Assembly (NCBI GenBank): GCA_025354565.1
Contig: JANXMQ010000207.1
Coordinates: 1 to 41,983, forward strand
Length of the DNA: 41,983 nt
DNA from: Akkermansiaceae bacterium
Lineage (GTDB): Bacteria; Verrucomicrobiota; Verrucomicrobiia; Verrucomicrobiales; Akkermansiaceae
Direction of reading: 5' to 3'
Below are positions 1-13,386 of this stretch, piece after piece. The number at the start of each line of letters is the position of its first letter. Position 1 is the stretch's first letter. The translations under genes were made by a program, and so were the position numbers. A model generated the notes under the pieces. It saw only the letters and a list, made by a program, of their open reading frames with translations, ran no database searches and was not told where the DNA came from.

Positions 1-365
1 TTCATGGTGCCGTGAAGATACCATGTTAGGCACCTTCCAATCATCCGCCGAAGCAGTCAGGCGAGCTCGAGCCTTTCAGGCTCGCCCGCCTGCTTCGGAC
101 GGCGTGGAAATGGTACCAGTCCCCGCAACGCAACAAAAATAGATCGACGCGGGGTCTGAATTGGAACAAATGAACGGGATCGGGCCTAGATTTTTTAAAT
201 TTGAATAGGGGCGGATGCCGTATTTCAGCATTTTGCCTCCCAGCTCTTTTTCAGGAGTCCCCGTCTCTCCACCGCTCGGGGCAAAAAAATAAGATGATTT
301 TTCCTAGACCCGGCATATTTTTGGAATCACGGCCAACGCCGCAACTCATCAACCGCGACATCACT
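1..365. other. Intergenic leader region without a convincing gene
   Basis: No open frame here looks like a real protein. The stretch contains a small inverted repeat at 3-8/20-25 and a long imperfect hairpin (listed separately). An open frame continues upstream from the secreted protein at 366, but that upstream translation is Pro/Arg/Ser-rich, lacks a signal sequence and resembles no domain, so I treat it as non-coding. Confidence 0.5.
48..98. repeat. Long imperfect hairpin
   Basis: CCGAAGCAG (48-56) pairs with CTGCTTCGG (90-98), GCG (61-63) with CGC (87-89), and CGAGCC (68-73) with GGCTCG (79-84) around a 5-nt TTTCA loop. There is no T-run after it, so it is not a classical terminator on the plus strand. 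It could be an intergenic REP-like element or the end of a transcript from the preceding gene. Confidence 0.55.
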
Positions 366-707
366 ATGAAAACCAAGACCACCCTCCTCGCTTTCGCCGT
401 CTCCTTGCTCTCTCTCTCGGGCTTCGGTGCAAACCTCAATGACGTGAAACACCCGGATCCGCTCATCGGCCAATGGCGCTGGGAAGGTCAGAAGAAAGTT
501 GTCGAAATCAGGGCGGACGGCACCATCCAGTCTCCCTACGGCAAGGCGGTTTGGAAGTTTATCCCCGGTAAAGCCGAGAGACGGCACTACGAAATCAGTT
601 GGCAAAGCAACGGCACGGTCGATCATATCACTCTCCAGCCCGATGGCCACAAGCTCCACGGCGTGAATAGCGGGGGCCGCAAGTTCAATTCGGAAAAAGT
701 GTATTAA
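366..707 (+). CDS. Small secreted protein of unknown function (113 aa)
   Basis: The start is set at the ATG at 366 because it is followed directly by a Sec signal peptide: MKTK, a hydrophobic stretch (about residues 6-18), then small residues near 20-22. The mature part of about 90 residues has alternating beta-like segments rich in Trp and Gly (GQWRW near residue 35, later ISWQSNG) and ends GRKFNSEKVY. The pattern of one Trp-rich strand, a polar hairpin with DGT and a later DGHKLHG resembles small lipocalin- or WD-strand-like extracytoplasmic proteins, but I cannot assign a family. It stands alone: the next gene starts 195 bp downstream. No Shine-Dalgarno is visible. Confidence 0.7.
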   Translation: MKTKTTLLAFAVSLLSLSGFGANLNDVKHPDPLIGQWRWEGQKKVVEIRADGTIQSPYGKAVWKFIPGKAERRHYEISWQSNGTVDHITLQPDGHKLHGVNSGGRKFNSEKVY

Positions 708-902
708 GCCCGCCTTGCTGGCGGCATGAGTGGCTTGGGCATCCCGCCATGGGCAAGGCTTGATGCGTGGGAAGGACAGTCAGCCATCGTCAGGATCGGA
801 AGGATTAGGCTGGAGTCGCGCCTATGGGCATGACAAACAGGGGCGGCAATCTGAGGATTCCTTGAACTGCTGCTGACCCCTTTATCATAAAGCGACTCCA
901 CC

Positions 903-3428
903 ATGAGCGAGCCTCCCGAACCCACTACCTTCATCGCCCCGGAGCCGGCTGAACTGGCCGCGCTTTTTCCTGCTTACGTCATCGAAGAGCTAATCGCGGT
1001 GGGCGGCATGGGCGCGGTCTATCGGGCCATTCAGAAATCTCTGGACCGCACGGTGGCCATCAAGATCCTGCCGATGGAATTGACGGGTGATATTGAGTTT
1101 CGCACCGGCTTCGAGGCTGAGGCGAAGGCGATGGCTCGGTTGAATGACCCGAATCTGATCGGTGTCTTTGATTTCGGCGAGGTGAACGGAATGCTCTACA
1201 TCGTGATGGAGTATGTGTCCGGCGAGTCCTTATTTCACGCTGCCCATAGCATCGCGATCGATCCGACCGAGGTCATCCGCCTCGTGAGTGGTATTTGCAC
1301 CGGACTCGCCCATGCCCATAACAACGGCATCCTCCACCGGGACATCAAGCCCTCCAATATCTTGCTCACTCAGGAAGGGGCACCCAAGATCGGGGACTTC
1401 GGATTGGCCCGCCCCATCGAGGTGAAAACGCAGCAGGGTGAGGTCATATTCGGCACGCCCGGCTACACCGCGCCGGAAGTAATTTCCGCGCCGCAGACGG
1501 TGGACCACCGGGCGGACATTTTCTCGGTGGGTGTGCTATTGCATGAGTTGCTCACTGGCAAGCTGCCTGCGGATGATACACGACCGGCCTCGGCCATCGT
1601 CCGTTGTGATGCCCGTTTCGACGCGATCATCCGCCGGGCGACAGCTCCGATCCCCACCGCCCGCTACGCCAGCGCGACGATGATCACCGCCGAGTTGCAG
1701 ACGCTCCTTGTGCCAGTAGCTGGAGCTGGTGGCATCAAGCAAGTTGGTGCCATCAAGCATCCGCCGCCGCCCCGTCGGGCGGTTACGAATGCTCCTGCTC
1801 CTCGGAAAAAAAAGCAATCATCCGGCATGGCGGCCTTATGTCTTCTCACGCTCCTTGCCGCCGGAGCGTATTACTATGTGATCAAGCAGGGGAAAAATCC
1901 CATGCTCCTCATCAGCGCTCCGGTAGTGCAAGTTCCGCCCGCCGCGTCCGTTCCAAGCCACGGGGGAGTGCCCACCACGCCGGAAGCGACTCGCCCTAAA
2001 CAAACGGGTCTTGAGATTTCAGATGACCCGGACTCAAAGGCTCACGTGGCGGCAAAGCCAGAAAAAACGGCGGAACTGGATCCAGCAACCGGGATTCCCA
2101 AAGATGCGGTGAGCTATCATGGAAAATCCTACTACGTCTATTTGGAAAAATGCTCATGGCACGAGGCGCGCGACCGCTGCCATCGGGCTGGTGGTCAACT
2201 TGTGGTCATTCATGACGCAGCCACTCAAGCCTTCGTCAAGAGTCTCGCGAAGGAGAATCGCGTCTGGCTGGGCGCGACGGATGAGCTGAATGAGGGACAT
2301 TGGCTCTGGGTCGATGGCTCGGAAATGACTTACACTGCGTTCGGCACGAAAGAGGCGAATCATGGCAAAAACGAAGACCACTACCTACGCATGCAGTTAA
2401 CAGAATCCTTATGGAAGAGAGATAAGAATAAGACGAATACCTCCGGCTACGTTTGCGAATGGTCTGGGAAATCAAACACGGGAACCGATGGCGGTCTCGC
2501 GATCGACCGGCATCAGGAAACACTCACGCCAGGCCTCACCAATCCTGACACCGTATCACCACTTCCCAGCATCGATCCAGCCGCCAGTCGGATCTGGAAG
2601 GATGCGGCCACCGGGCGCACCTTCGAGGGCACGCTCAAATCGAAGAGTTCTGACAATGCGAAAATTAAAGTAACCAAGGCGGATGGCTTGAAGACAGTCG
2701 TTGATCTGGAGACAGCGCGCTTGAGCGGAGAGGATCAAGATTATGTTAAAAACTGGACCTCGCCTGACAGCTCGGCATCCAGCGGCAATACGGAACATCC
2801 CCGAGGCATCGTCCTGGGTCCGCAAAATTCCCTCCCACCGTCTCAGGCTGGCAACAGTCGTGTGCTCGGCGAACTGGGAGAAATTTTTGCAAACTATGGC
2901 GTGGCCGAGAACGATCTGGCGGAACATGCGGATAGTCTGATATACGAGGGTCCGCCACTAGACGCGAAGGGGGGTGACAAGTGTCGGATCACCTATCTTA
3001 TGCCACGGGCGAAGGCGGTTTCACTTTTGCTCTCGCATCCGGCCTCGGTCATCATGACTAAGTGCAAGACTCCCGGTTTCCCCCCCGGATTGGTTTTCTA
3101 CAATTATGATATCAGATCCGGCGATTTCGACCGTATGTCCATCATGGTGGATGCCGCCGATCAAGTCGTGAGCCTCCGCTTCCGGGCACCATACTCGAAG
3201 GTGAATCTCGCGCGGCCATACTTGAGTTCGGGAAATATGGGCACCCGTGATTTTTTCGATCTTGCGGACGGCAGCGCTATCTATCAGGTGCGGGGTCCCA
3301 AGGACGATTCCGACAACTTCATCGTCAACAGCATTTCCACCAGCGGGACCTACTCGTGGTTCGCACCGGTGCCATTGGTCAAACAAATCCTCTTCAACGT
3401 GCGAGAGCGGAAAAAGTCCCGGAACTGA
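903..3428 (+). CDS. Transmembrane Ser/Thr protein kinase with C-type lectin and SHD1-like domains (841 aa)
   Basis: A Hanks-type kinase domain spans about residues 27-270 with all key motifs: the glycine loop GGMGAVY (34-40), VAIK with Lys54, HRDIKPSN with catalytic Asp147, DFG (165-167) and GTPGYTAPE (184-192). It should therefore be an active RD kinase. A Pro/Lys linker leads to one membrane helix (about 309-327). The outer part carries a C-type lectin-like domain (about 401-520: WLGATDE, then WLWVDG, Cys residues 417, 426 and 518) and an SHD1-like segment (about 562-618: IWKDATG-type start, LSGEDQDYV end). The last 220 residues are unassigned. The layout suggests a sensor that binds a sugar or wall ligand outside and phosphorylates cytoplasmic targets; the ligand is unknown. 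It is transcribed alone, followed by a terminator-like hairpin. Confidence 0.93.
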   Translation: MSEPPEPTTFIAPEPAELAALFPAYVIEELIAVGGMGAVYRAIQKSLDRTVAIKILPMELTGDIEFRTGFEAEAKAMARLNDPNLIGVFDFGEVNGMLYIVMEYVSGESLFHAAHSIAIDPTEVIRLVSGICTGLAHAHNNGILHRDIKPSNILLTQEGAPKIGDFGLARPIEVKTQQGEVIFGTPGYTAPEVISAPQTVDHRADIFSVGVLLHELLTGKLPADDTRPASAIVRCDARFDAIIRRATAPIPTARYASATMITAELQTLLVPVAGAGGIKQVGAIKHPPPPRRAVTNAPAPRKKKQSSGMAALCLLTLLAAGAYYYVIKQGKNPMLLISAPVVQVPPAASVPSHGGVPTTPEATRPKQTGLEISDDPDSKAHVAAKPEKTAELDPATGIPKDAVSYHGKSYYVYLEKCSWHEARDRCHRAGGQLVVIHDAATQAFVKSLAKENRVWLGATDELNEGHWLWVDGSEMTYTAFGTKEANHGKNEDHYLRMQLTESLWKRDKNKTNTSGYVCEWSGKSNTGTDGGLAIDRHQETLTPGLTNPDTVSPLPSIDPAASRIWKDAATGRTFEGTLKSKSSDNAKIKVTKADGLKTVVDLETARLSGEDQDYVKNWTSPDSSASSGNTEHPRGIVLGPQNSLPPSQAGNSRVLGELGEIFANYGVAENDLAEHADSLIYEGPPLDAKGGDKCRITYLMPRAKAVSLLLSHPASVIMTKCKTPGFPPGLVFYNYDIRSGDFDRMSIMVDAADQVVSLRFRAPYSKVNLARPYLSSGNMGTRDFFDLADGSAIYQVRGPKDDSDNFIVNSISTSGTYSWFAPVPLVKQILFNVRERKKSRN

Positions 3429-3442
3429 GCGCTGACCGTCGC

Positions 3443-3473
3443 ACCCGCCGATCAAAAATCAGATGGCGGGTTT
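3443..3473 (+). terminator. Probable terminator after the kinase gene
   Basis: A perfect 7-bp stem, ACCCGCC (3443-3449) with GGCGGGT (3465-3471), encloses an A-rich 15-nt loop and ends in TTT. It lies 15 bp after the kinase stop and before the next gene on the same strand. The T-run is short, so efficiency is uncertain. Confidence 0.5.
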
Positions 3474-3514
3474 GCTTGACCTTGCCGTGATCTTCGTACA
3501 ACCTTCGCCGCAAA

Positions 3515-4144
3515 ATGAACGGTTTCAAATCAAGTTTCCTTAACTATCTGCCGCTGTCGGGACTGGTGGCGCTGAGTTCGTGCGGGCCATCGGGGCCAGG
3601 GCACTCGGATTATCTGGCAGGCATTGGCGGGCCAGTGGTGCAGCAGACTTCAAGCGGTGCGGGCCATCCAGCACCGGCGATTCCAGACGATGTTTCTTAC
3701 TGGGATGGGGACAGCGCGCAGGGCAGCCCCTCGATCAAAATCAGCCGCAGCCAGCAGAAGGCGTTTTTCTACAAAGGCGGGGTGTTAGTCGGGATTTCTC
3801 GGATTTCCAGTGGCAAGGAAGACCACGGCACCCCCGCCGGAAACTACAAGGTGCAGGCCAAGGACAAGAACCACGTTTCATCGCTTTACGGGGTGTTCAA
3901 GGACAAGGTGACGGGGCAGACGACGAATGACAATGTGGACATCCGGGTGGACAAGCCGAAATCGAACGAGATTTTCTACAATGCGCCGATGTCGAATTTC
4001 ATGCAAGTCATGCCCGGCATCGGGATGCACACCGGCTATCTTCCGGGTTACGCGGCCTCCCACGGCTGTATCCGCATGCCGCACCAGATGTCGGAGCATT
4101 TCTTTGATAACGTGAAAGTTGGCACCCCGGTGACCATCGAGTGA
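3515..4144 (+). CDS. L,D-transpeptidase (YkuD) lipoprotein (209 aa)
   Basis: The N-terminus has a hydrophobic segment and a lipobox-like ALSSC, so Cys23 is probably lipidated. After a Gly/Pro/Ser linker the YkuD catalytic domain begins around residue 70 (QGSPSIKISRSQQKAFFYKG). The active-site signature is clear: His in GMHTGYLPGY followed by SHGCIRMP, with nucleophile Cys185. Enzymes of this family make 3-3 cross-links in peptidoglycan or attach proteins to it, acting in the periplasm. The downstream rhodanese gene overlaps the stop codon by four bases (GTGA), so the two are probably co-translated, although no functional link between them is obvious. Confidence 0.92.
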   Translation: MNGFKSSFLNYLPLSGLVALSSCGPSGPGHSDYLAGIGGPVVQQTSSGAGHPAPAIPDDVSYWDGDSAQGSPSIKISRSQQKAFFYKGGVLVGISRISSGKEDHGTPAGNYKVQAKDKNHVSSLYGVFKDKVTGQTTNDNVDIRVDKPKSNEIFYNAPMSNFMQVMPGIGMHTGYLPGYAASHGCIRMPHQMSEHFFDNVKVGTPVTIE

Positions 4145-4509
4145 GCGGGGAATTCTCCATGCTGCCGGATGCTGCCGCCACGCTTGAAATCAGCCCGGCT
4201 GCGGTGGCGGCGTGGATTCACCTTGCACCTGAGGCGCGGCCACGGCTGATCGACTGCCGGGAGGCGGATGAACTGGCGGTCTGCCGGATTGCGGGGCATG
4301 AGTGGTTTCCGTTAGGTAGCTTCCCAGAGGCCGGTGCGAGGCTGACGGCGGGTGCGGAACGCGGGGTAGTCGTGTTGTGCCACCACGGGATGCGCTCGCT
4401 GCGCGGGGCGGCTTTTTTACGGGCGCATGGCGTGGAGAAGGCGTTTTCGATGAAGGGCGGGATCGCGTCATGGGCGGCACTTATCGATTCTGAGATGCCG
4501 CAGTATTGA
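4141..4509 (+). CDS. Rhodanese-like protein (122 aa)
   Basis: A single rhodanese-homology domain: RLIDCREADELA (about 35-46) is the first half signature and VVVLCHHGMRS gives the active-site loop with Cys80, so sulfurtransferase chemistry is possible. The form ICHHGMRS is typical of small one-domain rhodaneses next to ThiF/MoeB-like or cell-envelope genes. The start is taken as the GTG at 4141, which overlaps the TGA of the transpeptidase gene; an ATG at 4159 is an alternative that would still leave a complete domain. There is no signal peptide, so it is cytoplasmic. Confidence 0.88.
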   Translation: MSGEFSMLPDAAATLEISPAAVAAWIHLAPEARPRLIDCREADELAVCRIAGHEWFPLGSFPEAGARLTAGAERGVVVLCHHGMRSLRGAAFLRAHGVEKAFSMKGGIASWAALIDSEMPQY

Positions 4510-4590
4510 GTGAGTTTGCCCGACATTCGAGCTGTGCATTTCAAAAATTCAAAGTTCGCCAGACGCGGAATGCTCTGGCAAAATCCTTGC

Positions 4591-9427
<4,837 letters not shown>

Positions 9428-9540
9428 GTTTGATTCTGCCACTGCATGGCGCGCATTCCACCTTGCGGGAGGATCTTAAAGAAAGAGAGGATTCTGTTTG
9501 ATGAGGAATTGTTGAGTGTATAACGCGGATGAATCGGTAA

Positions 9541-9807
9541 TGGACCAACCCAAATGAAGATACAGAAAATTGGACCCTCATCATTGTGTCCCGGAAAGAC
9601 GACGGACTGAGTATCCGGGTCAACAATTTTCCGGCGGTCGAGGTCAAAATGGCAGCCGGCGAAGTCGGCGGCGACAAGCCACTGTATATCGGCTCATCGG
9701 TGGTCGGCTATCCGTGGCAAGGCAAGGTCGATGTAGTCAAGAAATGGAACCGAGCGCTGTCCGAGGAGGAGCAGTGCGAGTTGTTCCGGGATGCGCCGGC
9801 GAATTAG
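9541..9807 (+). pseudogene. Remnant of a LamG-domain protein
   Basis: After a TAA at 9538 the frame is open and gives about 88 residues with LamG hallmarks: NWTLIIVSRKDDGLSIRVNN, then KPLYIGSSVVGYPWQGKVD, and WNRALSEEEQCELF at the end, the usual closing motif of the domain. There is no proper start (only an internal GTG at 9586) and no N-terminal half. A second frame just past its stop ends in ELVIDNLKLA, which looks like the tail of a carbohydrate-binding protein, hinting at a frameshift near 9805. It may derive from a longer glycosidase or sialidase gene; the LamG insert in the upstream beta-galactosidase is a possible relative. Confidence 0.6.
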
Positions 9808-9876
9808 TGATCGACAATCTGAAGCTTGCGTGAGTCCCTCCTTTCAAATTAAATCCCCCCATCAACTTCTAAACCC

Positions 9877-10758
9877 ATGCACCGCAGCGTATTTATATTT
9901 TTCCTCTATTCCGCATTTACCGTTAGTTTGTCAGCGGCTGAGACGCGAGATTTAATCATCGTCGCCGGTCAGTCGAATGCGGTGGGTGCTGATACCTTTG
10001 TGAAAGATCTTCCAACCGATCCAGCAGACAAGGAAATTGCTTTCTGGTGGCGTTGTGGTGATCCACCGCCGGACGATCATGATTCAATAGGCATGGGATG
10101 GACCACGCTACAGGCTCAGTCGAAGGGGAATCCGCTGGCGAAGAACGGCGGGGTGCCAAGGCAGTATGGAAATTTTAAAAACCCAGAGGGCGGCTTCGGA
10201 CCCGAGATGGGATTTGCACGGACTTTGTATGCTGCTGAGAAAAAACCGTTAGCAATCATCAAGGTGGCTTTCAACGGAACAGGCATGGCCAAGGACTGGG
10301 ATCACAAAAATCCCGGGGTTGGCGGCGCGTGTTACCGCGCTCTGATCGAAGAGACCAAGAAAGCGATCGGGAAAGCGACGGAGAAAGGGATGACTTTGCG
10401 GATTCGCGCGATGGTTTGGGTCCAAGGTGAGAGCGATGCCAACGCGAAGGACGCGCCTGATTATGAGAAGAATCTCGGTGAGATGATTAAGACTCTGAGA
10501 AGGGAATGGAAAGCGACTGACATGATTGTGCTGGTAGGCGTGAATACCAACTTCGGCGGTGGCAAGAATTCTTTCATGCCCAAGATCATCGAGCAGCAGA
10601 AATCGCTGGCCATGCATCTGCCACGCTGCGCCTATGTGGATACGAGCGGCCTAACTTATGCCAATGCCGCTCACTTTGATTCCAAGAGTGTATTGACCGT
10701 CGGCACTCGCTTCGCCGAAGCGCTACTCAAAATAAGTGGGCCATCCACATCGCACTGA
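9877..10758 (+). CDS. Secreted sialate O-acetylesterase-like SGNH hydrolase (293 aa)
   Basis: Has a signal peptide (hydrophobic residues about 4-20, AA-E cleavage region) and the SASA-type esterase core. Block I is IIVAGQSNAVG with nucleophile Ser33; block III is MVWVQGESDAN near residue 178-188, the usual WhQGESD pattern; the catalytic His is likely in NAAHFDSKS near residue 265. Enzymes of this family remove acetyl groups from sialic acids or plant polysaccharides such as xylan. It follows the beta-galactosidase and LamG remnant on the same strand, which fits a small extracellular glycan-degradation cluster. Substrate cannot be read from sequence. Confidence 0.9.
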   Translation: MHRSVFIFFLYSAFTVSLSAAETRDLIIVAGQSNAVGADTFVKDLPTDPADKEIAFWWRCGDPPPDDHDSIGMGWTTLQAQSKGNPLAKNGGVPRQYGNFKNPEGGFGPEMGFARTLYAAEKKPLAIIKVAFNGTGMAKDWDHKNPGVGGACYRALIEETKKAIGKATEKGMTLRIRAMVWVQGESDANAKDAPDYEKNLGEMIKTLRREWKATDMIVLVGVNTNFGGGKNSFMPKIIEQQKSLAMHLPRCAYVDTSGLTYANAAHFDSKSVLTVGTRFAEALLKISGPSTSH

Positions 10759-10807
10759 TGCTATCGGCGGAAAAGTTACCGGCAGCGACTCAACCGCTCA
10801 CATTACC

Positions 10808-12295
10808 ATGAATCTCCGCCCCGTTTCCATCCGCGTTTACGCCTGTTATTGTTTTTGCTTCTGGCTCGCGCTGGGCGTTTTCACTCATCTATCAGCACGG
10901 GCCGGTGGTGCTGGGGGTCATAGCAGTGGTGGCCATAGCAGTGGCGGTGGTGGCTTCGGCGGTGGGTCTTCCTATCACGGGTCAGGCGGCTATGGCTCGG
11001 ACAATGGTGGTTCGTCTCCTTTCGGTTTGGGGTTTATCATTTTGATCATCATCGTCTATGTGATCTATTACATTATCAAATCCCGGATGGATCGTGCTTC
11101 TGAGGTGGATTCAGTTGAGCTAGGAACTCCGGCCATCGATAGGAGCAGCCTCGGCGCTTTCCTGGCCGGGCATCCGGACTTCGATGTGGTTTCCTTCAAT
11201 GAGAAAGTACGCGTGGCCTTTTTGAAAATCCAGGCGGCGTGGTCCGCGCAAAACATCTCTGAGGTGCGGCCGTTTATTTCTGACGGCATTTATCAGCGCT
11301 TCGCCACGCAGTTCCGGATGATGGGGTTGTTGAAACAACAGAACCGCTTGGATGAGATCGAGATCCTCGGGGTGCAGTTAGTTTCCGCGCGTGAGGATGG
11401 GCCGTTCGATGTGATCGACGTGCAGATCCAGGCGGCGATGCATGACTCCTTCGTCTGCGAACTTGATCACTCGTTGGATAGTGAGAGTGACGACAGTTTC
11501 ATCGAATACTGGTCCTTCATCCGCAAGCGCGGTGCGGTGGCTTCGGGTTTCAATGGGTTCGAAGCCAAGACCTGCCCGTCCTGCGGTGGGGCGCTGCCGC
11601 TGGACATGGGCGAGTTGTGCCGTTGCTCGTATTGCCAAGTGATTTTCAACAACGGGGACTTCGACTGGATCCTCGCGGAGATCACGCAAGAGGCCGACTA
11701 TGCGGGTGCTTCGGTGATGGCTGCTAATGTGTCGCCGGAGCTGGAGGATTCGGTCGCCGCGCTGGCGCCGCAATGCGCGGATTTCTCCGTCCAACTCGCC
11801 GAGGATAAGGCGAGCAACGCCTTCATGCAGATCATGACGGCTATCGCTACTCGGAATCCGGCGTCGGTCCGGCGCTTCGTTTCCGATGAGATGTTTGCGA
11901 AAATCTCCGCGATGATTCCCAAGGGAAATGTTATATTTAACCGCATCTATCTGAACGAGGCTGTCCTGCTGGATGTCGTGCCAACCGGGCCGAAGCACCA
12001 GCTTTCCATCGGGCTATCGGCCAGCCTGCAGCGGGTGGAATTGTTGCCAAACAAGCGCCTTTCTCCGCAAGATGACGAGGAGATCCGTGAGAATTATGCC
12101 CTCACCATGGAGCGCGATGCGGACGCCGTTCAGGAAAAAGGTTCACTCTATCAACACCAGTGCCCCACCTGCGGCGGTGCCGTCGGGGATACGGTGGACG
12201 TGAACTGCCAATACTGCGGCACTCCCCTCAATTCCACGCGCAATGAGTGGATCGTCTGCGGATTCGAGGCACCACACGAGCGCACTGGGAATTGA
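10808..12295 (+). CDS. Membrane protein with two Tim44-like domains and two zinc ribbons (495 aa)
   Basis: The ATG at 10808 starts a signal or anchor segment (about 8-30), followed by a Gly/Ser/His-rich low-complexity stretch (about 32-70) and one strong membrane helix (about 74-91). Then comes a Tim44-like domain (about 115-245: WSAQNISEVRPFISDGIY), a zinc ribbon CPSCGG...CRCSYC (256-276), a second, more divergent Tim44-like domain (about 325-440: ATRNPASVRRFVSDEMF) and a second zinc ribbon CPTCGG...CQYCG (about 452-471). Related proteins with a Gly-rich stretch, membrane helix and Tim44-like domain are widespread in bacteria, with no settled function. The internal duplication of the domain/ribbon pair is the notable point. 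The gene is convergent with the next one. Confidence 0.8.
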   Translation: MNLRPVSIRVYACYCFCFWLALGVFTHLSARAGGAGGHSSGGHSSGGGGFGGGSSYHGSGGYGSDNGGSSPFGLGFIILIIIVYVIYYIIKSRMDRASEVDSVELGTPAIDRSSLGAFLAGHPDFDVVSFNEKVRVAFLKIQAAWSAQNISEVRPFISDGIYQRFATQFRMMGLLKQQNRLDEIEILGVQLVSAREDGPFDVIDVQIQAAMHDSFVCELDHSLDSESDDSFIEYWSFIRKRGAVASGFNGFEAKTCPSCGGALPLDMGELCRCSYCQVIFNNGDFDWILAEITQEADYAGASVMAANVSPELEDSVAALAPQCADFSVQLAEDKASNAFMQIMTAIATRNPASVRRFVSDEMFAKISAMIPKGNVIFNRIYLNEAVLLDVVPTGPKHQLSIGLSASLQRVELLPNKRLSPQDDEEIRENYALTMERDADAVQEKGSLYQHQCPTCGGAVGDTVDVNCQYCGTPLNSTRNEWIVCGFEAPHERTGN

Positions 12296-12370
12296 GCGGG
12301 CGGGGCTGCTGGATCTGTGAGGCGGTCTGCCGGTGGCTTTTATCTGAGGTTTCAGCGGACGGATGATCGA

Positions 12371-12886
12371 CTAATACTCTTCTTCCTCGTCGCCGGGCAC
12401 CGGCGGGATGATGTCCTCGCGCATCAGCAGACGGCCGAGATCGAGATCGTCTAGCAGATCGCCCGGCGTGTCGCGGACGATGGCCGCGTAGGGGGTGATT
12501 CGGTCCAGTTCGGCGATGGCGCAATGGACCATTGAGGAAATAATGTCGTTATCAAATTTTTCCCGCTCAAAGAGATTGGTGATGCGGAAAACGAGAAATT
12601 CCCGGTCCAGATCATACTCGAAGCCGCCCAAGGTGAGCTGCTTGTTCGCGCGGGCCAGCAGTTCTAACACGGCGGGCAGATGCTCTTCATCCAGCGCCAT
12701 CGGCGATTCGGAAACCACGCTCAGGGCGTTCAACTGCGGGTAAGCTTGAGCGATCAGATCGACCCGCGTGTGATGGGCATCGAAGCCGGCCCGCAGCACC
12801 TCCCGGCCCGCGACGAGTTCGCAATGCCAGCCGTTTTGACCGAAGGCTTCTTCCACCGTGAGAATTTGTCGAGAATGGGGGCGCAT
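12371..12886 (-). CDS. YbjN-domain-like protein (171 aa)
   Basis: A soluble protein with no signal peptide or membrane helix. The pattern, a short alpha/beta N-terminus (ELVAGREVLRAGFDAHHTRVD), LNALSVVSESPMALDEEHL, LLARANKQLTLGGFEYDLD and EFLVFRITNLF, matches the YbjN / type III secretion chaperone-like fold. The C-terminus is strongly acidic (DDLDLGRLLMREDIIPPVPGDEEEEY). It is the last gene of a leftward cluster that begins at about 14359, only 5 bp after the membrane protein gene upstream, so it is probably co-transcribed. Function of the family is unclear; regulators and chaperones have both been proposed. Confidence 0.7.
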   Translation of the reverse strand: MRPHSRQILTVEEAFGQNGWHCELVAGREVLRAGFDAHHTRVDLIAQAYPQLNALSVVSESPMALDEEHLPAVLELLARANKQLTLGGFEYDLDREFLVFRITNLFEREKFDNDIISSMVHCAIAELDRITPYAAIVRDTPGDLLDDLDLGRLLMREDIIPPVPGDEEEEY

Positions 12887-12891
12887 AAAAA

Positions 12892-13380
12892 TTATCGGTC
12901 GTCCGTGCCGGGGGGAGATAGCCGCCCGATGACTGCCTTGGCAAGCAAGCTCCGCCGGTCTGCGCGGATTGGCGTGAGTGAGAGGTGGATGCCTGAGGTT
13001 TTTCCGGCATCATGATGCAGGGTGAGGCGTGTGGTGTTTTTATCCACCTCCGCATGGTTGAGTTCCTGCCACATCACCAGTCTCATGCCGTCCGCAGGCC
13101 GGAAAAATGGGAAAATCTCGATCCCCAGTGGAGTCAAGATGAGATAGGCATGACGGGTCAGTCCCGCCGCCACGCGGGCCACCGCCACCGCCATCAACAG
13201 TGGCACCATAGCCCAAGCAGGGTGGGGGAGTGACGGGTTAATGTCCCGATAGATCGCAGTTGCTAACAGCGTGATGCCGATAGTCGCGAGCACCGCAGCA
13301 CCGACCCAAAACAGGCCAGCTTGTCCGGAGCGGGTGAATCGCAGCTCTTTTTCAGGGGCTTGGATATTGGCTGCCATCAT
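12892..13380 (-). CDS. Small membrane protein with PH-like soluble domain (162 aa)
   Basis: Two hydrophobic helices (about residues 23-45 and 57-74) are separated by a short polar loop. They are followed by a beta-rich segment of about 85 residues (YLILTPLGIEIFPFFRPADG, VMWQELNHAEVDKNTTRLTL) that looks like the bacterial PH-like domain found after two membrane helices in many small membrane proteins. The start is the first of two adjacent ATG codons. It sits 6 bp downstream of the HPt gene and 5 bp upstream of the YbjN-like gene, so the three form one unit. Confidence 0.65.
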   Translation of the reverse strand: MMAANIQAPEKELRFTRSGQAGLFWVGAAVLATIGITLLATAIYRDINPSLPHPAWAMVPLLMAVAVARVAAGLTRHAYLILTPLGIEIFPFFRPADGMRLVMWQELNHAEVDKNTTRLTLHHDAGKTSGIHLSLTPIRADRRSLLAKAVIGRLSPPGTDDR

Positions 13381-13386
13381 GCGGAA

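Noticed and set aside
710..724. GC hairpin just after the first secreted protein gene as a terminator
   Set aside because: The stem is 5 bp and no T-run follows, so support is too thin to list it.
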